Part shown: positions 8,892-17,316 of the stretch, piece after piece
Layout: every line of letters begins with the position of its first letter
Position numbering within the stretch: position 1 is the first letter of the stretch
Assembly (NCBI RefSeq): GCF_900105735.1
Contig: NZ_LT629793.1
Coordinates: 5,518,001-5,582,000 of the forward strand
Origin: Pseudomonas yamanorum
GTDB taxonomy: Bacteria; Pseudomonadota; Gammaproteobacteria; Pseudomonadales; Pseudomonadaceae
Direction: 5' to 3'
Length of the DNA stretch: 64,000 nucleotides
Translations under genes and position numbers: made by a program
The notes under the pieces: model-generated
Database searches by the model: none
The model's input: only the letters and a program-made list of their open reading frames with translations
What the model was told of the DNA's origin: nothing

Positions 8892-8905
8892 CTGGTCTAG
8901 TCCAG
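8892..8905. promoter_or_regulatory. Predicted GntR/UTRA operator in front of the regulator gene
   Basis: CTGGTCTAGTCCAG is palindromic at six of seven base pairs and is close to the ACTGGTCTAGACCAGT-type sites of HutC-subfamily regulators. It ends 13 bases before the regulator's ATG, so it probably mediates autorepression. Confidence 0.68.
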
Positions 8906-8918
8906 ATAGGTAACGTTG

Positions 8919-9632
8919 ATGCGTGATGAGGCAACCAAGGCGGTGACAACCATTGGCCTGGCGCTGCAAGAGCAGATCGACCATGGGTTGTTGGCGCCTG
9001 CCAGTAAGCTGCCGGCCGAGCGTAAGCTGAGCGAGTTGTTTGGTACCACCCGCATTACGGTGCGGGAAGCCTTGTTACAACTTGAGGCACAAGGGCAGAT
9101 TTATCGCGAGGAGCGGCGGGGGTGGTTTGTGTCGCCGCCCAGGCTTGCCTACAACTTGATGCAGCGCAGCCATTTTCACGCGATGGTGAGTGCGCAGGGG
9201 CGGGTGCCGTCGACCGAGGTGATTTCGGCGCGGTTGCAGCCGGCTTCGGCGGCGGTGTGTGCGTGGTTGCAGTTGCCGGCGTTGTCCAGCGTGATCCAGA
9301 TTTGTCGGGGGCGCAGGATTGATGGGCGGTTGGTGTTGTATGTGGAGCACTATTTGAACCCGCAGTATTTTCCGGGGATTCTGGAGTGTGATTTGAATCA
9401 GTCGATTACGGAGTTGTATGCGCGGGTGTATGACTTGCATTACGGGCGGGTGCGGTTTGAGATTGTGCCGACGTCATTGCAGGTTGAGGCCGCGGCGGCG
9501 TTGAGGGTGTCGGTGGGGAGCCCGGGGTTGCGGATTGCTCGGGTTAATTATGATCAGCATGAGCGGTTGATTGATTGTGATCTGGAGTTTTGGCGGCATG
9601 ATGCGATTCATGTGGGGGTGGATGTGGTTTGA
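8919..9632 (+). CDS. GntR-family transcriptional regulator with UTRA domain (HutC/PhnF-like)
   Basis: Repressor of 237 residues. The N-terminal winged helix includes PAERKLSELFGTTRITVREALLQLEAQG, a very typical GntR recognition segment, and the UTRA effector domain runs from about residue 85 to the end (HFHAMVSAQGRVPSTEV..., ending CDLEFWRHDAIHV). The ATG at 8919 is preferred over the overlapping TTG at 8916. It is divergent from the importer operon and has operator-like palindromes before both. In known phosphonate systems (PhnR, PhnF) the UTRA domain senses the substrate or a metabolite; the same logic is inferred here. Confidence 0.87.
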   Translation: MRDEATKAVTTIGLALQEQIDHGLLAPASKLPAERKLSELFGTTRITVREALLQLEAQGQIYREERRGWFVSPPRLAYNLMQRSHFHAMVSAQGRVPSTEVISARLQPASAAVCAWLQLPALSSVIQICRGRRIDGRLVLYVEHYLNPQYFPGILECDLNQSITELYARVYDLHYGRVRFEIVPTSLQVEAAAALRVSVGSPGLRIARVNYDQHERLIDCDLEFWRHDAIHVGVDVV

Positions 9633-9765
9633 CGGGGTGACGCGGGATGTGTTGATGGTTTGACGGTGTACATATCCGTTTCTTCGGTAACGGCCACTTA
9701 TGGTTCCGCTCTTACAGCGGGTCACTTTTGGCAAACGCCCCAAAAGTAACCAAAAGGTCTTTGCC

Positions 9766-11069
9766 GGTATGACTCACCCACATGGGTTACAAATTAGTTC
9801 ACGCACATAGGTAACAGTTTTTTAACTGGCAGGGTCGATTTCGCGAGGATCTGACCATGCCCTGGAAAGAGCTGAAACCTATGGACCTCAGAGTGAAGTT
9901 CATCGCCGACTATTTGGAGGACGAGCACAGCTTTAGCCAGCTGTGCCTGGACCATCAAATCAGTCGCAAGACTGGCTATAAATGGGTCGAGCGCTACAAA
10001 GCGGAGGGGCCCAGAGGCCTCGAAGAGCGAAGTCGCAGCCGCCACAATCAGACGTATGTGGTCCCTTTTGCTGTCCGGCAGGCAATTATTGAATTGCGTT
10101 CGACTGGAGAAACGGTTCCCGGCCCGAAGAAGATCCAGAACGACTTGATACGGCGTTTTCCTGGGCAGAACCCACCCTCAAAAACCACCATTTACAACAT
10201 CCTCAAGGCCGCTGATTTGATCACGCCTCGGCAATTGCGCCCGCGTGTAGCTGTCTATCCCAAGCCTTTACGTAAGGCAGAAATCCCCAACCAGCTTTTC
10301 AGCGCTGATTACAAAGGGCAATTTCTGACAGGGGCAGGTGTGTGGTGTTATCCGTTGACGATAATGGATCACGCGAGTCGCTTTTTACTGGCCTGCGAGA
10401 GTATGGCCAGCACCAATTTCAAGGAAACCCAGCAAACCTTCGAGCGGGTTTTCCGCGAATATGGGCTGCCTGAGCGCATCCGTACCGACAACGGTGTGCC
10501 GTTTGCCAGCACGGGCCGTGCCGGGCTGTCGCAGCTATCGATCTGGTGGCTACGACTTGGGATCATTCCTGAGCGAATTGAACCGGGCCGCCCTGATCAG
10601 AACGGGCGCCACGAACGTATGCACAGGACGCTGAAAAGTACGTTACCCCAACCACCGGCGGTTGCGTGGGATGCTCAGCAGCGTCACTTTGATCGCTTCG
10701 TGCAGCACTATAATTACGAGCGTGGACACGAGGCTCTTGGGCAGAAAACGCCAGCCTCGTGTTACATGCCTTCAACACGAGTCTATCCGGAGCGGTTGCC
10801 GGAGATGGGCTATGCGAGTCATGTCGAGTGTTACCTGGCAGACAGTAGTGGGATCATCAATCGAGCAGGTCTAAGGATTTATGTTGGTAATTTGCTGAGC
10901 CATCAAACCATCGGAATGGAGATGATCAGTGATGGCATATGGAATGTGATCTTCGGTCCGGTGATCTTGGGCCGAGTAAACGCTAGGGATGCAAAAAACG
11001 GTTATGTTTCAATCAAAGTGTCACCTATGTGAAGGCACTTTTTTGTAACCCATGTGGTTGTCCCGTACA
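9766..11069 (+). mobile_element. IS481-family-like insertion sequence (1304 bp)
   Basis: The ends are imperfect inverted repeats sharing CCACATGGGTTACAAA; the right end begins TGTACGGGACAA and the left end GGTATGACTCAC when read inward. Both flanks carry TGCC (9762-9765 and 11070-11073), a candidate 4-base target duplication. Joining the flanks restores the foldback sequence TTGCCCCACCACTCGG seen in the other copies, so the boundaries are well defined. It holds a single transposase gene. Confidence 0.9.
9857..11032 (+). CDS. IS481-type transposase (HTH plus DDE integrase core)
   Basis: Transposase of 391 residues. An N-terminal helix-turn-helix (SQLCLDHQISRKTGYKWVERY) is followed by an rve integrase core. 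The DDE residues are Asp151 in SADYKGQF, Asp211 in RTDNGVPF and Glu253 in NGRHERMHRTLK. The C-terminal part (GHEALGQKTPASCY) matches the family pattern. The frame is intact from end to end, so the element may still be active. The gene is separated from each IS end by under 100 bases and uses the ATG at 9857. Confidence 0.92.
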   Translation: MPWKELKPMDLRVKFIADYLEDEHSFSQLCLDHQISRKTGYKWVERYKAEGPRGLEERSRSRHNQTYVVPFAVRQAIIELRSTGETVPGPKKIQNDLIRRFPGQNPPSKTTIYNILKAADLITPRQLRPRVAVYPKPLRKAEIPNQLFSADYKGQFLTGAGVWCYPLTIMDHASRFLLACESMASTNFKETQQTFERVFREYGLPERIRTDNGVPFASTGRAGLSQLSIWWLRLGIIPERIEPGRPDQNGRHERMHRTLKSTLPQPPAVAWDAQQRHFDRFVQHYNYERGHEALGQKTPASCYMPSTRVYPERLPEMGYASHVECYLADSSGIINRAGLRIYVGNLLSHQTIGMEMISDGIWNVIFGPVILGRVNARDAKNGYVSIKVSPM

Positions 11070-11344
11070 TGCCCCACCACTCGGTGCCTCGCTAAGGCTC
11101 GGCATGCCCGCACTCCGGCCCGATTCCGCGGGCCGCCGCGACGGGCCATCCATGGCCCGGCGCGGCTAAATCGGCATCCTTGCCGATTTACCCGCTCCAC
11201 CGTGCCTACTTGCGGCCATCGTGGTTAACGGGGCCCGCAGATCAAGATCAAAAGCAGATCAAAAGCCAGAGCACAGCGGCCTACCGGCCGGCTTGAGTGT
11301 TAAAAGCAAAGGCAAAGACCAGAGCGAAAGCAAAGCTGCTTTTC

Positions 11345-11431
11345 TGTGGGAGCTGGCTTGCCTGCGATGCAGACAACTCGGTCTTCCAGATGCACCCAGT
11401 TGATGCCATCGCAGGCAAGCCAGCTCCCACA
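11345..11431. repeat. REP pair at the centre of foldback copy B
   Basis: Inverted TGTGGGAGCTGGCTTGCCTG copies flank a spacer nearly identical to that of copy D (ACAACTCGGTCTTCCAGATG). It marks the symmetry centre between the two foldback halves. Confidence 0.88.
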
Positions 11432-11787
11432 TTTGACCGTGCCCGCTTTAGCTTTTGATTTCGCTGTTGCTTCACCACACTCAAGCCGGCCGGTAGGCCG
11501 CTGTGCTCTTGATCTGCTTTTGATCTTAGGCGCCCCGTTAAACCACGCTGGCCGAACGCAGGCTTTGGAGCGTGGGTAACCCGGCAGGACGCCGGGTTAG
11601 CCGTCCTGGGCCATGGATGGCCCATGACGGCGGCCCACGGTCCAAAGCCGGAGTGAGGGCACACCGAGCCTAAGCGAGGTGCCGAGTGGTGGGGCAAGAG
11701 CGTTTTGCTTACTTTTGCGCTTTTCAAAAGTGAGCCGCTGTAAGAGCGGAACCCTAAGCGGCCGTTACCTAAATAACGGATATACCC

Positions 11788-13134
11788 TCAATCCCCCGCA
11801 TTGGCATACAAATAGTCAGTCGCCAACGAAGCCAACGTCCGAACCCCGACCACCAACGCCGATTCATCCACAAAGAACCCCGGATTATGATTGGGCGCCG
11901 CCTTGCTCATATCCTGATCCCTCGGCGTCACCCCCAAAAACACAAACAACCCCGGCGCTTCCTTGGCATAAAACGAGAAGTCTTCAGCCCCACCCACTAA
12001 CGGGGCGTTGACCACATCCCCATTCGCCGCCCAACGCAAACTCGGCAGCATCTTCTCGGTCAGCGCCGGGTTGTTGATGGTCGGATCGTACTTCTCAATG
12101 ATCGTCACCTCAGCCTTCGCTCCACCACTCTCGGCAATCTTCTCGACGGTCTGCCGCACATCCGCATGCAGCTTCTGGCGAATGCCATAGTCGTAAGAGC
12201 GAATGGTCCCACTCATATCCACCGACTCAGGAATGATGTTGTACCGCGTCCCCCCGTTGATGGTGCCAATACTCACCACCGCCGGAAACGAAGAAATGTC
12301 CGTACGCCGGCTCACCACCGTCTGCAACCCAACGATGGCCTGCGCCCCGACAGTAATCGGATCAATCCCGTCCCACGGCCGCCCCGCATGGGTCTGCTTG
12401 CCCAGGATCTTGATCCGCAGGTCATCCGAACTCGCTAGGGTAGGCCCCGGCCGATACGCAATCTGCCCCGCAGGCACACCGGCCCACACATGCAGCCCAA
12501 ACACCGCATCCGGCTTGGGCGATTTCATCACCCCTTCCTGCACCATCATCTTCGCGCCCCAAGTGTTCTTGCCATCGGGGATAAAGTCGCTCGGGCCTTC
12601 TTCAGCCGGCTGGAAATAAAACACCACGGTGCCCGGCAGATGATCGCGCATGCCGGTCAGAATTTTCGCTGTACTCAGCAGGATGGCGGTGTGGGCGTCG
12701 TGGCCGCAGGCGTGCATCACGTCGACTTCTTTATCGAGGTACACCCCCTTGGCCTTCGAGGCGAAGGGCAGGTCGGACACTTCCTTGACCGGCAGCGCAT
12801 CCATGTCGGCGCGCAAGGCAACGGTCGGGCCGGGCAGGGCGCCTTTGAGGATTGCGACCACGCCGGTGCGGGCGACGCCGGTCTTGACCTCAAGCCCCAT
12901 CTCCCGCAATTGCTTGGCCACCAGTTCTGCGGTGCGTTTTTCGGTGTTGCCCAGTTCAGGATGGGCGTGGATGTCGCGCCGGGTTTCCAGCAGGGCCGGT
13001 TCCAGCACTTTCGCCTGGGCGGCGATTTCTTCGCGGGCACTGTCCTGGCCGCTGCTGGCGGCGATGACCGCACTGCTGGCGACACCGCACAGCAGGCCGA
13101 ATACCCATTGGTGTGTAAGACCGGTCAAACGCAT
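11788..13134 (-). CDS. M20D-family amidohydrolase, exported
   Basis: Metallo-amidohydrolase/peptidase of 448 residues that removes an acyl or amide group from an N-substituted amino acid or small amide. A signal peptide is visible (hydrophobic VFGLLCGVASSAVIA), so it acts in the periplasm. Metal and catalytic residues are in HAHPELG (about residue 56), RADMDALP, HACGHDAH (141-148), PAEEG (Glu178/179), GLHVWAG and the late HNPGFFVDE. This HACGHDAH pattern is shared by hippurate hydrolase, IAA-amino-acid hydrolases and AbgA/B-like enzymes. GGAG lies seven bases before the ATG. The substrate is not identifiable. The foldback element ends four bases after its stop codon. Confidence 0.88.
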   Translation of the reverse strand: MRLTGLTHQWVFGLLCGVASSAVIAASSGQDSAREEIAAQAKVLEPALLETRRDIHAHPELGNTEKRTAELVAKQLREMGLEVKTGVARTGVVAILKGALPGPTVALRADMDALPVKEVSDLPFASKAKGVYLDKEVDVMHACGHDAHTAILLSTAKILTGMRDHLPGTVVFYFQPAEEGPSDFIPDGKNTWGAKMMVQEGVMKSPKPDAVFGLHVWAGVPAGQIAYRPGPTLASSDDLRIKILGKQTHAGRPWDGIDPITVGAQAIVGLQTVVSRRTDISSFPAVVSIGTINGGTRYNIIPESVDMSGTIRSYDYGIRQKLHADVRQTVEKIAESGGAKAEVTIIEKYDPTINNPALTEKMLPSLRWAANGDVVNAPLVGGAEDFSFYAKEAPGLFVFLGVTPRDQDMSKAAPNHNPGFFVDESALVVGVRTLASLATDYLYANAGD

Positions 13135-13185
13135 AAGGACTCTCCATGATTATTGTTGTTGATCCTGACGTCGTCCGGGCCGTGC

Positions 13186-15345
13186 TTATTCCTTCTCCTG
13201 CACGCCCCCCGCCGCTGTCACTACTTGCACGCTCAAGCGCGGGGTGGCCAGGTCCAGCCCGGCTTCATCGAGGTGACGCTTGAGCGACAAGTTGAACGCC
13301 CGCGAAACTTCCCACTGCTTGATCGGCGCGGTCTTGAAGCGGGCGCGAAGAATCGCACTGCCGGACTCGAAACTTTCTACACCCTGAATCTCCAGCGGCG
13401 ACCAGATATTGCGCCGTTGCAACGGGTCGTTGCGCATCTTCTGCCCGACGTCGCGCATCAGCTTGATGGCGTCGTCGATTTCCATGTTGTAGGGAATCGC
13501 CACCCGGAAGATCGCGTAGCCGAATTCCCGGGAGTAGTTCTTGATGCTTTTGATCTCACTGAACGGGATGGTGTGCACGATCCCGTCGATGTCCCGCAGG
13601 CGCACGGTACGGATGGTCAAGCCTTCGACCGTACCCAGGTGCCCGCCGACATCCACGTAGTCATCAATCGCCAGGGAGTCTTCGATAATGATGAACAGGC
13701 CGGTGATCAAGTCCGCCACCAGCGACTGCGCACCAAAACCGATGGCCAGGCCGATCACACCGGCACCCGCCAGCAGCGGCGTGACGTTCATGCCCATGTT
13801 CGCCAGGGCGACGATGGCGGCAATGATGAAGATGGTCACGAACAGCACGTTGCGGATCAACGGCATCATCGTCTGCGCACGCGCATTGGCCAGGCCTTTG
13901 CGCGAGCGGGTGAGGGCGTGGTGGATGGCGGTGTCGCTGAGGATCCAGATCAGCCAGGCGAACAGCAACGTACCGGCAAGGCCGAACAGCTTGACGCTGA
14001 TTTCATGGCCATCGCCTTCGGTAAAGCGGATCAGCGACAGGCCCCAGACCCGCAGGCCCAGTTCGATAAACACCAGCCACACCACGAGATGGGCGAGGGT
14101 GTAGACGAAGCTTTTCAGGCGATCGGAGTACAGCGCATGGCGCTTGTGCCCACGCTGGGGCTTGAGGGAGTGGCGGCGCACCAGGCCGTTGATCACCATG
14201 CACAGCACCAGCAACACCGTGCACAACAACGACTGGCGCAGGGCGGTGCTGGTGTCGCCGGCGGAGACGAAGGTGGCGAACAGCGAGATGCCCACCAGCA
14301 GCAGCGCCGGCAGGTACCAGAAGGTGCCGACGATCTCGATGGTGTCGCTCAGGGCGCGGCGGGTCAGGCGGCGGGACAGCGGCTGATTGCGGATCAGGTG
14401 CGCAATGGGCCGGCGGAAACGCAGGATGAAAACGCCAGTGGACAGCGCGGCCATGACATTGGCGATGGTCGCGGCGACATGGGACAAATGCTGGCCCAGG
14501 CTCTCGGCCAGGCGCGGGTCGCTGACGGCTTCGCCAAAGGCGGCAAAGCTGCCGATCAGCCACAGCGGCCGAAAGGCCTGGTGGCGCAGGATGTACAGCG
14601 CGCGATGGCGGTGTGGGCCGTCGAGCACGGAAAACGCGACCACGCAGATCGCCGAGAAGCAGGTGCCCACCACCAGCGCATAGGCCAGCACCATCGCCAG
14701 GGATTTGCCGAGGGACGAGGGCAGCGCGTAACTCATGTAGACGGTGATCACCAGCGCGATCAGCCATGGGCCGAGCTTGCGCAAGGCAAAGCGCAGCAGG
14801 TCCCAGGTCTTGGGGTGCTGCGGCAGCTCTTCGGTCAGGCCGAAGCGCTCGCGCACCCGGTGGCTGAGCCAGATCAGGATCGCTGCCAGCAGGCTCCAGA
14901 GCATCAGGATCATGGCAAAGGCAAAGATGATCGGCAGCCATTCACTGGCCGGCAGCATCAGTGCGGTGAGTTCGTCCCTGGCCTGGTCGAACTCGCTGGA
15001 CCAGCGATTGATCGGGCTGTCGGCGCCGGAGAACTGTTGCTCCAGGCTCGACAGGGTGCCGCCGATCAAACCGAGCACACCCAGTTCGGCGGCGGGCTGG
15101 GCCTTTTGTGTGGTTTCCCGGAGCTTTTTCAGGTCGCTCAGCAGCTTGGTGCGCTGCTGGTCGTTCTCCAGGGTCTTGATCACCTCGTCCAGGGACTGGC
15201 CCAACGGGACGTCGGCTTGCGGCTGGGTTTTGGTGTTGCTGCCCAGCAGCCCCGGCAGGCTCACAGCGTGGGCAGGCGCCATGGGCAGCAGGGTCAGCAG
15301 GCAGATAAGCAGGCAACAGGGCAGGGCAAACAGACGGGCAAGCAC
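13186..15345 (-). CDS. Large MscS-family mechanosensitive channel (YbiO-like)
   Basis: Inner-membrane channel of 719 residues that opens under hypo-osmotic stress. It has a signal peptide ending PAHA-VSLPG, closely resembling the start of E. coli YbiO. A periplasmic helical region to about residue 130 and many transmembrane helices follow. The MscS core has the pore-lining glycine/alanine-rich helix (NMGMNVTPLLAGAGVIGLAIGFGAQS...), the beta domain (VGGHLGTVEGLTIRTVRLRD) and the C-terminal alpha/beta vestibule. The start is a GTG without a strong ribosome site, so the N-terminus could move slightly. The length agrees with YbiO (741 residues). The gene stands downstream of the small membrane-protein gene at 15418 on the same strand. 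Confidence 0.88.
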   Translation of the reverse strand: MLARLFALPCCLLICLLTLLPMAPAHAVSLPGLLGSNTKTQPQADVPLGQSLDEVIKTLENDQQRTKLLSDLKKLRETTQKAQPAAELGVLGLIGGTLSSLEQQFSGADSPINRWSSEFDQARDELTALMLPASEWLPIIFAFAMILMLWSLLAAILIWLSHRVRERFGLTEELPQHPKTWDLLRFALRKLGPWLIALVITVYMSYALPSSLGKSLAMVLAYALVVGTCFSAICVVAFSVLDGPHRHRALYILRHQAFRPLWLIGSFAAFGEAVSDPRLAESLGQHLSHVAATIANVMAALSTGVFILRFRRPIAHLIRNQPLSRRLTRRALSDTIEIVGTFWYLPALLLVGISLFATFVSAGDTSTALRQSLLCTVLLVLCMVINGLVRRHSLKPQRGHKRHALYSDRLKSFVYTLAHLVVWLVFIELGLRVWGLSLIRFTEGDGHEISVKLFGLAGTLLFAWLIWILSDTAIHHALTRSRKGLANARAQTMMPLIRNVLFVTIFIIAAIVALANMGMNVTPLLAGAGVIGLAIGFGAQSLVADLITGLFIIIEDSLAIDDYVDVGGHLGTVEGLTIRTVRLRDIDGIVHTIPFSEIKSIKNYSREFGYAIFRVAIPYNMEIDDAIKLMRDVGQKMRNDPLQRRNIWSPLEIQGVESFESGSAILRARFKTAPIKQWEVSRAFNLSLKRHLDEAGLDLATPRLSVQVVTAAGGVQEKE

Positions 15346-15417
15346 GAGGCGGTCAACCTTAAAAACGACGAATTGACCGAGTGTACGAGGCCGTCCTGTG
15401 CAATGCGAGTGAGATTG

Positions 15418-15594
15418 TCATTCCGCGAGTTTGGCGAGGATCTTGTAAACCACGGTGCCGAGGATCAGCAGCATGCCGATCCACATGCCGAACACACCGA
15501 TCGGTTTGTCGCGGAAGTTGAAGCCGATGGCCAGGAGGATCATGCCGGTCAGGATGGGGATGAGCATGGAGTGGAAGGCGGACATGGTGATCAT
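15418..15594 (-). CDS. Small two-helix membrane protein (58 residues)
   Basis: Reading the minus strand from the ATG at 15594 gives a 58-residue protein with two hydrophobic segments (MLIPILTGMILLAIGF and IGVFGMWIGMLLILGTVVY) separated by the short polar loop NFRDKPIG. It ends KILAKLAE and a TGA. A second ATG three codons in (15585) is an alternative start. It precedes the MscS-type channel gene on the same strand with a gap of 72 bases, so the two may be co-transcribed. I do not recognise a named family and propose no function beyond an inner-membrane location. Confidence 0.65.
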   Translation of the reverse strand: MITMSAFHSMLIPILTGMILLAIGFNFRDKPIGVFGMWIGMLLILGTVVYKILAKLAE

Positions 15595-15770
15595 GGTGCG
15601 ACGGCCTTGTCGGGTGGGAATAGGTATAAGTCTAGGTCGATTTTGCCCAGTGCGAGTTGATCAGTGTCAGAAACGCTACAAACCCCGGTTAATTTCTACA
15701 TTCGATGGCTTTTTTTCGATTGGCCACGGTCAACATCCCTCAGGAACCTTAAACCCAGGAGCATTCATCC

Positions 15771-16673
15771 ATGAGCACACCCAAGGCACTGTTGATTCTG
15801 CACGGCAAGCAAGCCCTCAACGAAGAGGTGCGGGCTGCAGTGCAGGGCAAGCGCGAACAGGGTTGGGAGTTGGCCGTGCGGGTGACATGGGAGGGTGGCG
15901 ATGCCCAGCGGTTTGTCGATCAGGCCCTCGCCGATGGCTACACGCGGCTGATTGCCGGCGGCGGTGACGGCACGCTGCGGGATGTGGCCGAGGCCATGGC
16001 CCGGGCCAAGACCGAGGCCAGCCTAGTGCTGATGCCCCTCGGCACCGCCAATGATTTTGCCCGCGCCGCCGGTGTGCCACTGGAGCCTGGGCAGGCCCTG
16101 GACTTGCTGGACGCGCCGGCCCGTGCCATCGACCTGGGCGAGGTGGGTGGGCAGATCTTCCTTAATATGGCCACCGGCGGATTTGGCAGCCAGGTCACCG
16201 CCAACACCTCCGAAGACCTGAAGAAAGTCCTCGGCGGCGCAGCCTACCTGTTCACCGGCCTGTCACGCTTCAGCGAGTTGCGTGCGGCCTACGGCGAATT
16301 GCAGGGCCCTGACTTTCACTGGCGCGGCGAGCTACTGGCCTTGGGTATCGGCAACGGGCGCCAGGCCGGTGGCGGTCATGTGTTGTGCCCCGGTGCCCTG
16401 GCCGATGATGGTTTGTTGGATATCAGCATCTTGCCGGCGCCCCAGGAAGTGGTCGGCACCCTGCGTAGCCTGATGACGGACGGTTGGGGCCTGGACAACA
16501 TGTTCGTGCGTGCGCGTTTGCCGTGGGTCGAAATCAAGGTCGCCGAAGGGCTGGCGATCAATCTGGACGGCGAGCCGCTCCAGGGTGATGACTTGCACTT
16601 TTCGGCCTTGCCCCAGGCGCTGCGCGTGCATTTGCCGGTGGATTCGCCGTTGCTGACTAATCGTCCAGGCTGA
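15771..16673 (+). CDS. yegS: YegS-like lipid kinase
   Basis: Cytoplasmic or membrane-associated diacylglycerol-kinase-fold enzyme of 300 residues. The nucleotide-binding GGGDGTLRDVAEAM (from about residue 62) and PLGTANDFARA are the diagnostic motifs, and FLNMATGGFGSQV and a late INLDGEPLQGDDLHFSALP belong to the C-terminal domain. E. coli YegS phosphorylates phosphatidylglycerol in vitro; the physiological substrate is uncertain. AGGAG stands nine bases before the ATG. The 3' end overlaps the convergent response-regulator gene by 17 bases. Confidence 0.9.
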   Translation: MSTPKALLILHGKQALNEEVRAAVQGKREQGWELAVRVTWEGGDAQRFVDQALADGYTRLIAGGGDGTLRDVAEAMARAKTEASLVLMPLGTANDFARAAGVPLEPGQALDLLDAPARAIDLGEVGGQIFLNMATGGFGSQVTANTSEDLKKVLGGAAYLFTGLSRFSELRAAYGELQGPDFHWRGELLALGIGNGRQAGGGHVLCPGALADDGLLDISILPAPQEVVGTLRSLMTDGWGLDNMFVRARLPWVEIKVAEGLAINLDGEPLQGDDLHFSALPQALRVHLPVDSPLLTNRPG

Positions 16674-17316
16674 TGATCTGTTCGCGCACCGCGAACAACA
16701 CCAGGCCTGCCACATCAAAAATCTGCAGGCGCTTCATGATCTGCGAACGGTGGGCTTCCACGGTCTTGATGCTCAAACCCAGGCCATGGGCGATTTCCCG
16801 GGTGGACTTGCCGCGCACGATCAAACGCAGGATTTCCAGCTTGCGTGCCGTCAGGTTATGGCTGTGGGGCGGCGGGTTGGCCTGGGCCTGATTGCGAATC
16901 AGCGCCTGGTTGATCACCGTGTGGGCGATGGCCGGGCTCAGGTAGCGTTCGTTGTTGCGCAAGGCCAGCAGCGCGTGTTCCAGCTCGTTGGCCGTGGTGT
17001 CCTTGAGCAGATAGCCATGGGCGCCGGATTCCAGGGCGCACATGATCAGCTCCGGGTCGGTATGCATCGACAGGATCAGCACTTTGCTCTTCGGGTAGGC
17101 GCGCTTGAGTTCCTTGAGCGCGTCGAGCCCGCCGGTGTGTTTCATCGACAGGTCGAGCAGCACGATGTCGGGTTGCAGCGCGTCGAAGCGCTCCAGCAAC
17201 TGGGCGCCGTCGCTCGCTTCGCCGATCACCGCGTAGCCGGGAATATCCATGACCAGCGCACGCACGCCGGCCCTGATCAGGGAGTGGTCATCCACCAGGA
17301 GTAAGTTGCACGTCAC
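16657..17316 (-). CDS. NarL/LuxR-type response regulator
   Basis: DNA-binding response regulator of 219 residues. The receiver domain has Asp9/Asp10, the phosphoacceptor Asp55 in IVLLDLSM and Lys105 in GYLLKDTT. The output domain is a LuxR helix-turn-helix (LTARKLEILRLIVRGKSTREIAHGLGLSIKTVEAHRSQIMKRL, residues about 154-196, key residues T, E, H of TVEAHR). Its start overlaps the stop of the sensor kinase gene by four bases, so the two proteins are made together and form a cognate pair. The genes it regulates cannot be read here. Confidence 0.92.
   Translation of the reverse strand: MTCNLLLVDDHSLIRAGVRALVMDIPGYAVIGEASDGAQLLERFDALQPDIVLLDLSMKHTGGLDALKELKRAYPKSKVLILSMHTDPELIMCALESGAHGYLLKDTTANELEHALLALRNNERYLSPAIAHTVINQALIRNQAQANPPPHSHNLTARKLEILRLIVRGKSTREIAHGLGLSIKTVEAHRSQIMKRLQIFDVAGLVLFAVREQIISLDD

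Larger units (their letters stand above)
8568..8918. promoter_or_regulatory. Divergent promoter region of the importer operon and its GntR/UTRA regulator
   Basis: 351 bases without a gene, separating two divergent starts. It holds two copies of a GGTCTAG-centred operator (listed separately), one near each start. I see no hairpin terminator and no REP here. No convincing sigma-54 or phosphate-starvation box was recognised by eye. Confidence 0.6.
9672..11783. repeat. Foldback repeat element, copy B, interrupted by an IS
   Basis: The left terminus (9672-9765) and the rest of the element (11070-11783) are separated by the IS481-type insertion. Without the insert and one copy of the 4-base duplication the element is about 804 bases, as in the other copies. 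The right half is type I. The part of the left half that survives past the IS is a third, more divergent variant (CCCGATTCCGCGGGCC; CGGCATCCTTGCCG instead of CGGCGTCCTGCCGG). The right end stops four bases before the stop codon of the amidohydrolase gene at 11788. Confidence 0.88.

Noticed and set aside
13153..15660. An 835-codon open frame antisense to the MscS-type channel gene
   Set aside because: Gln/Asp/His-rich shadow with no domain, while the opposite strand has a full channel with signal peptide and helices.
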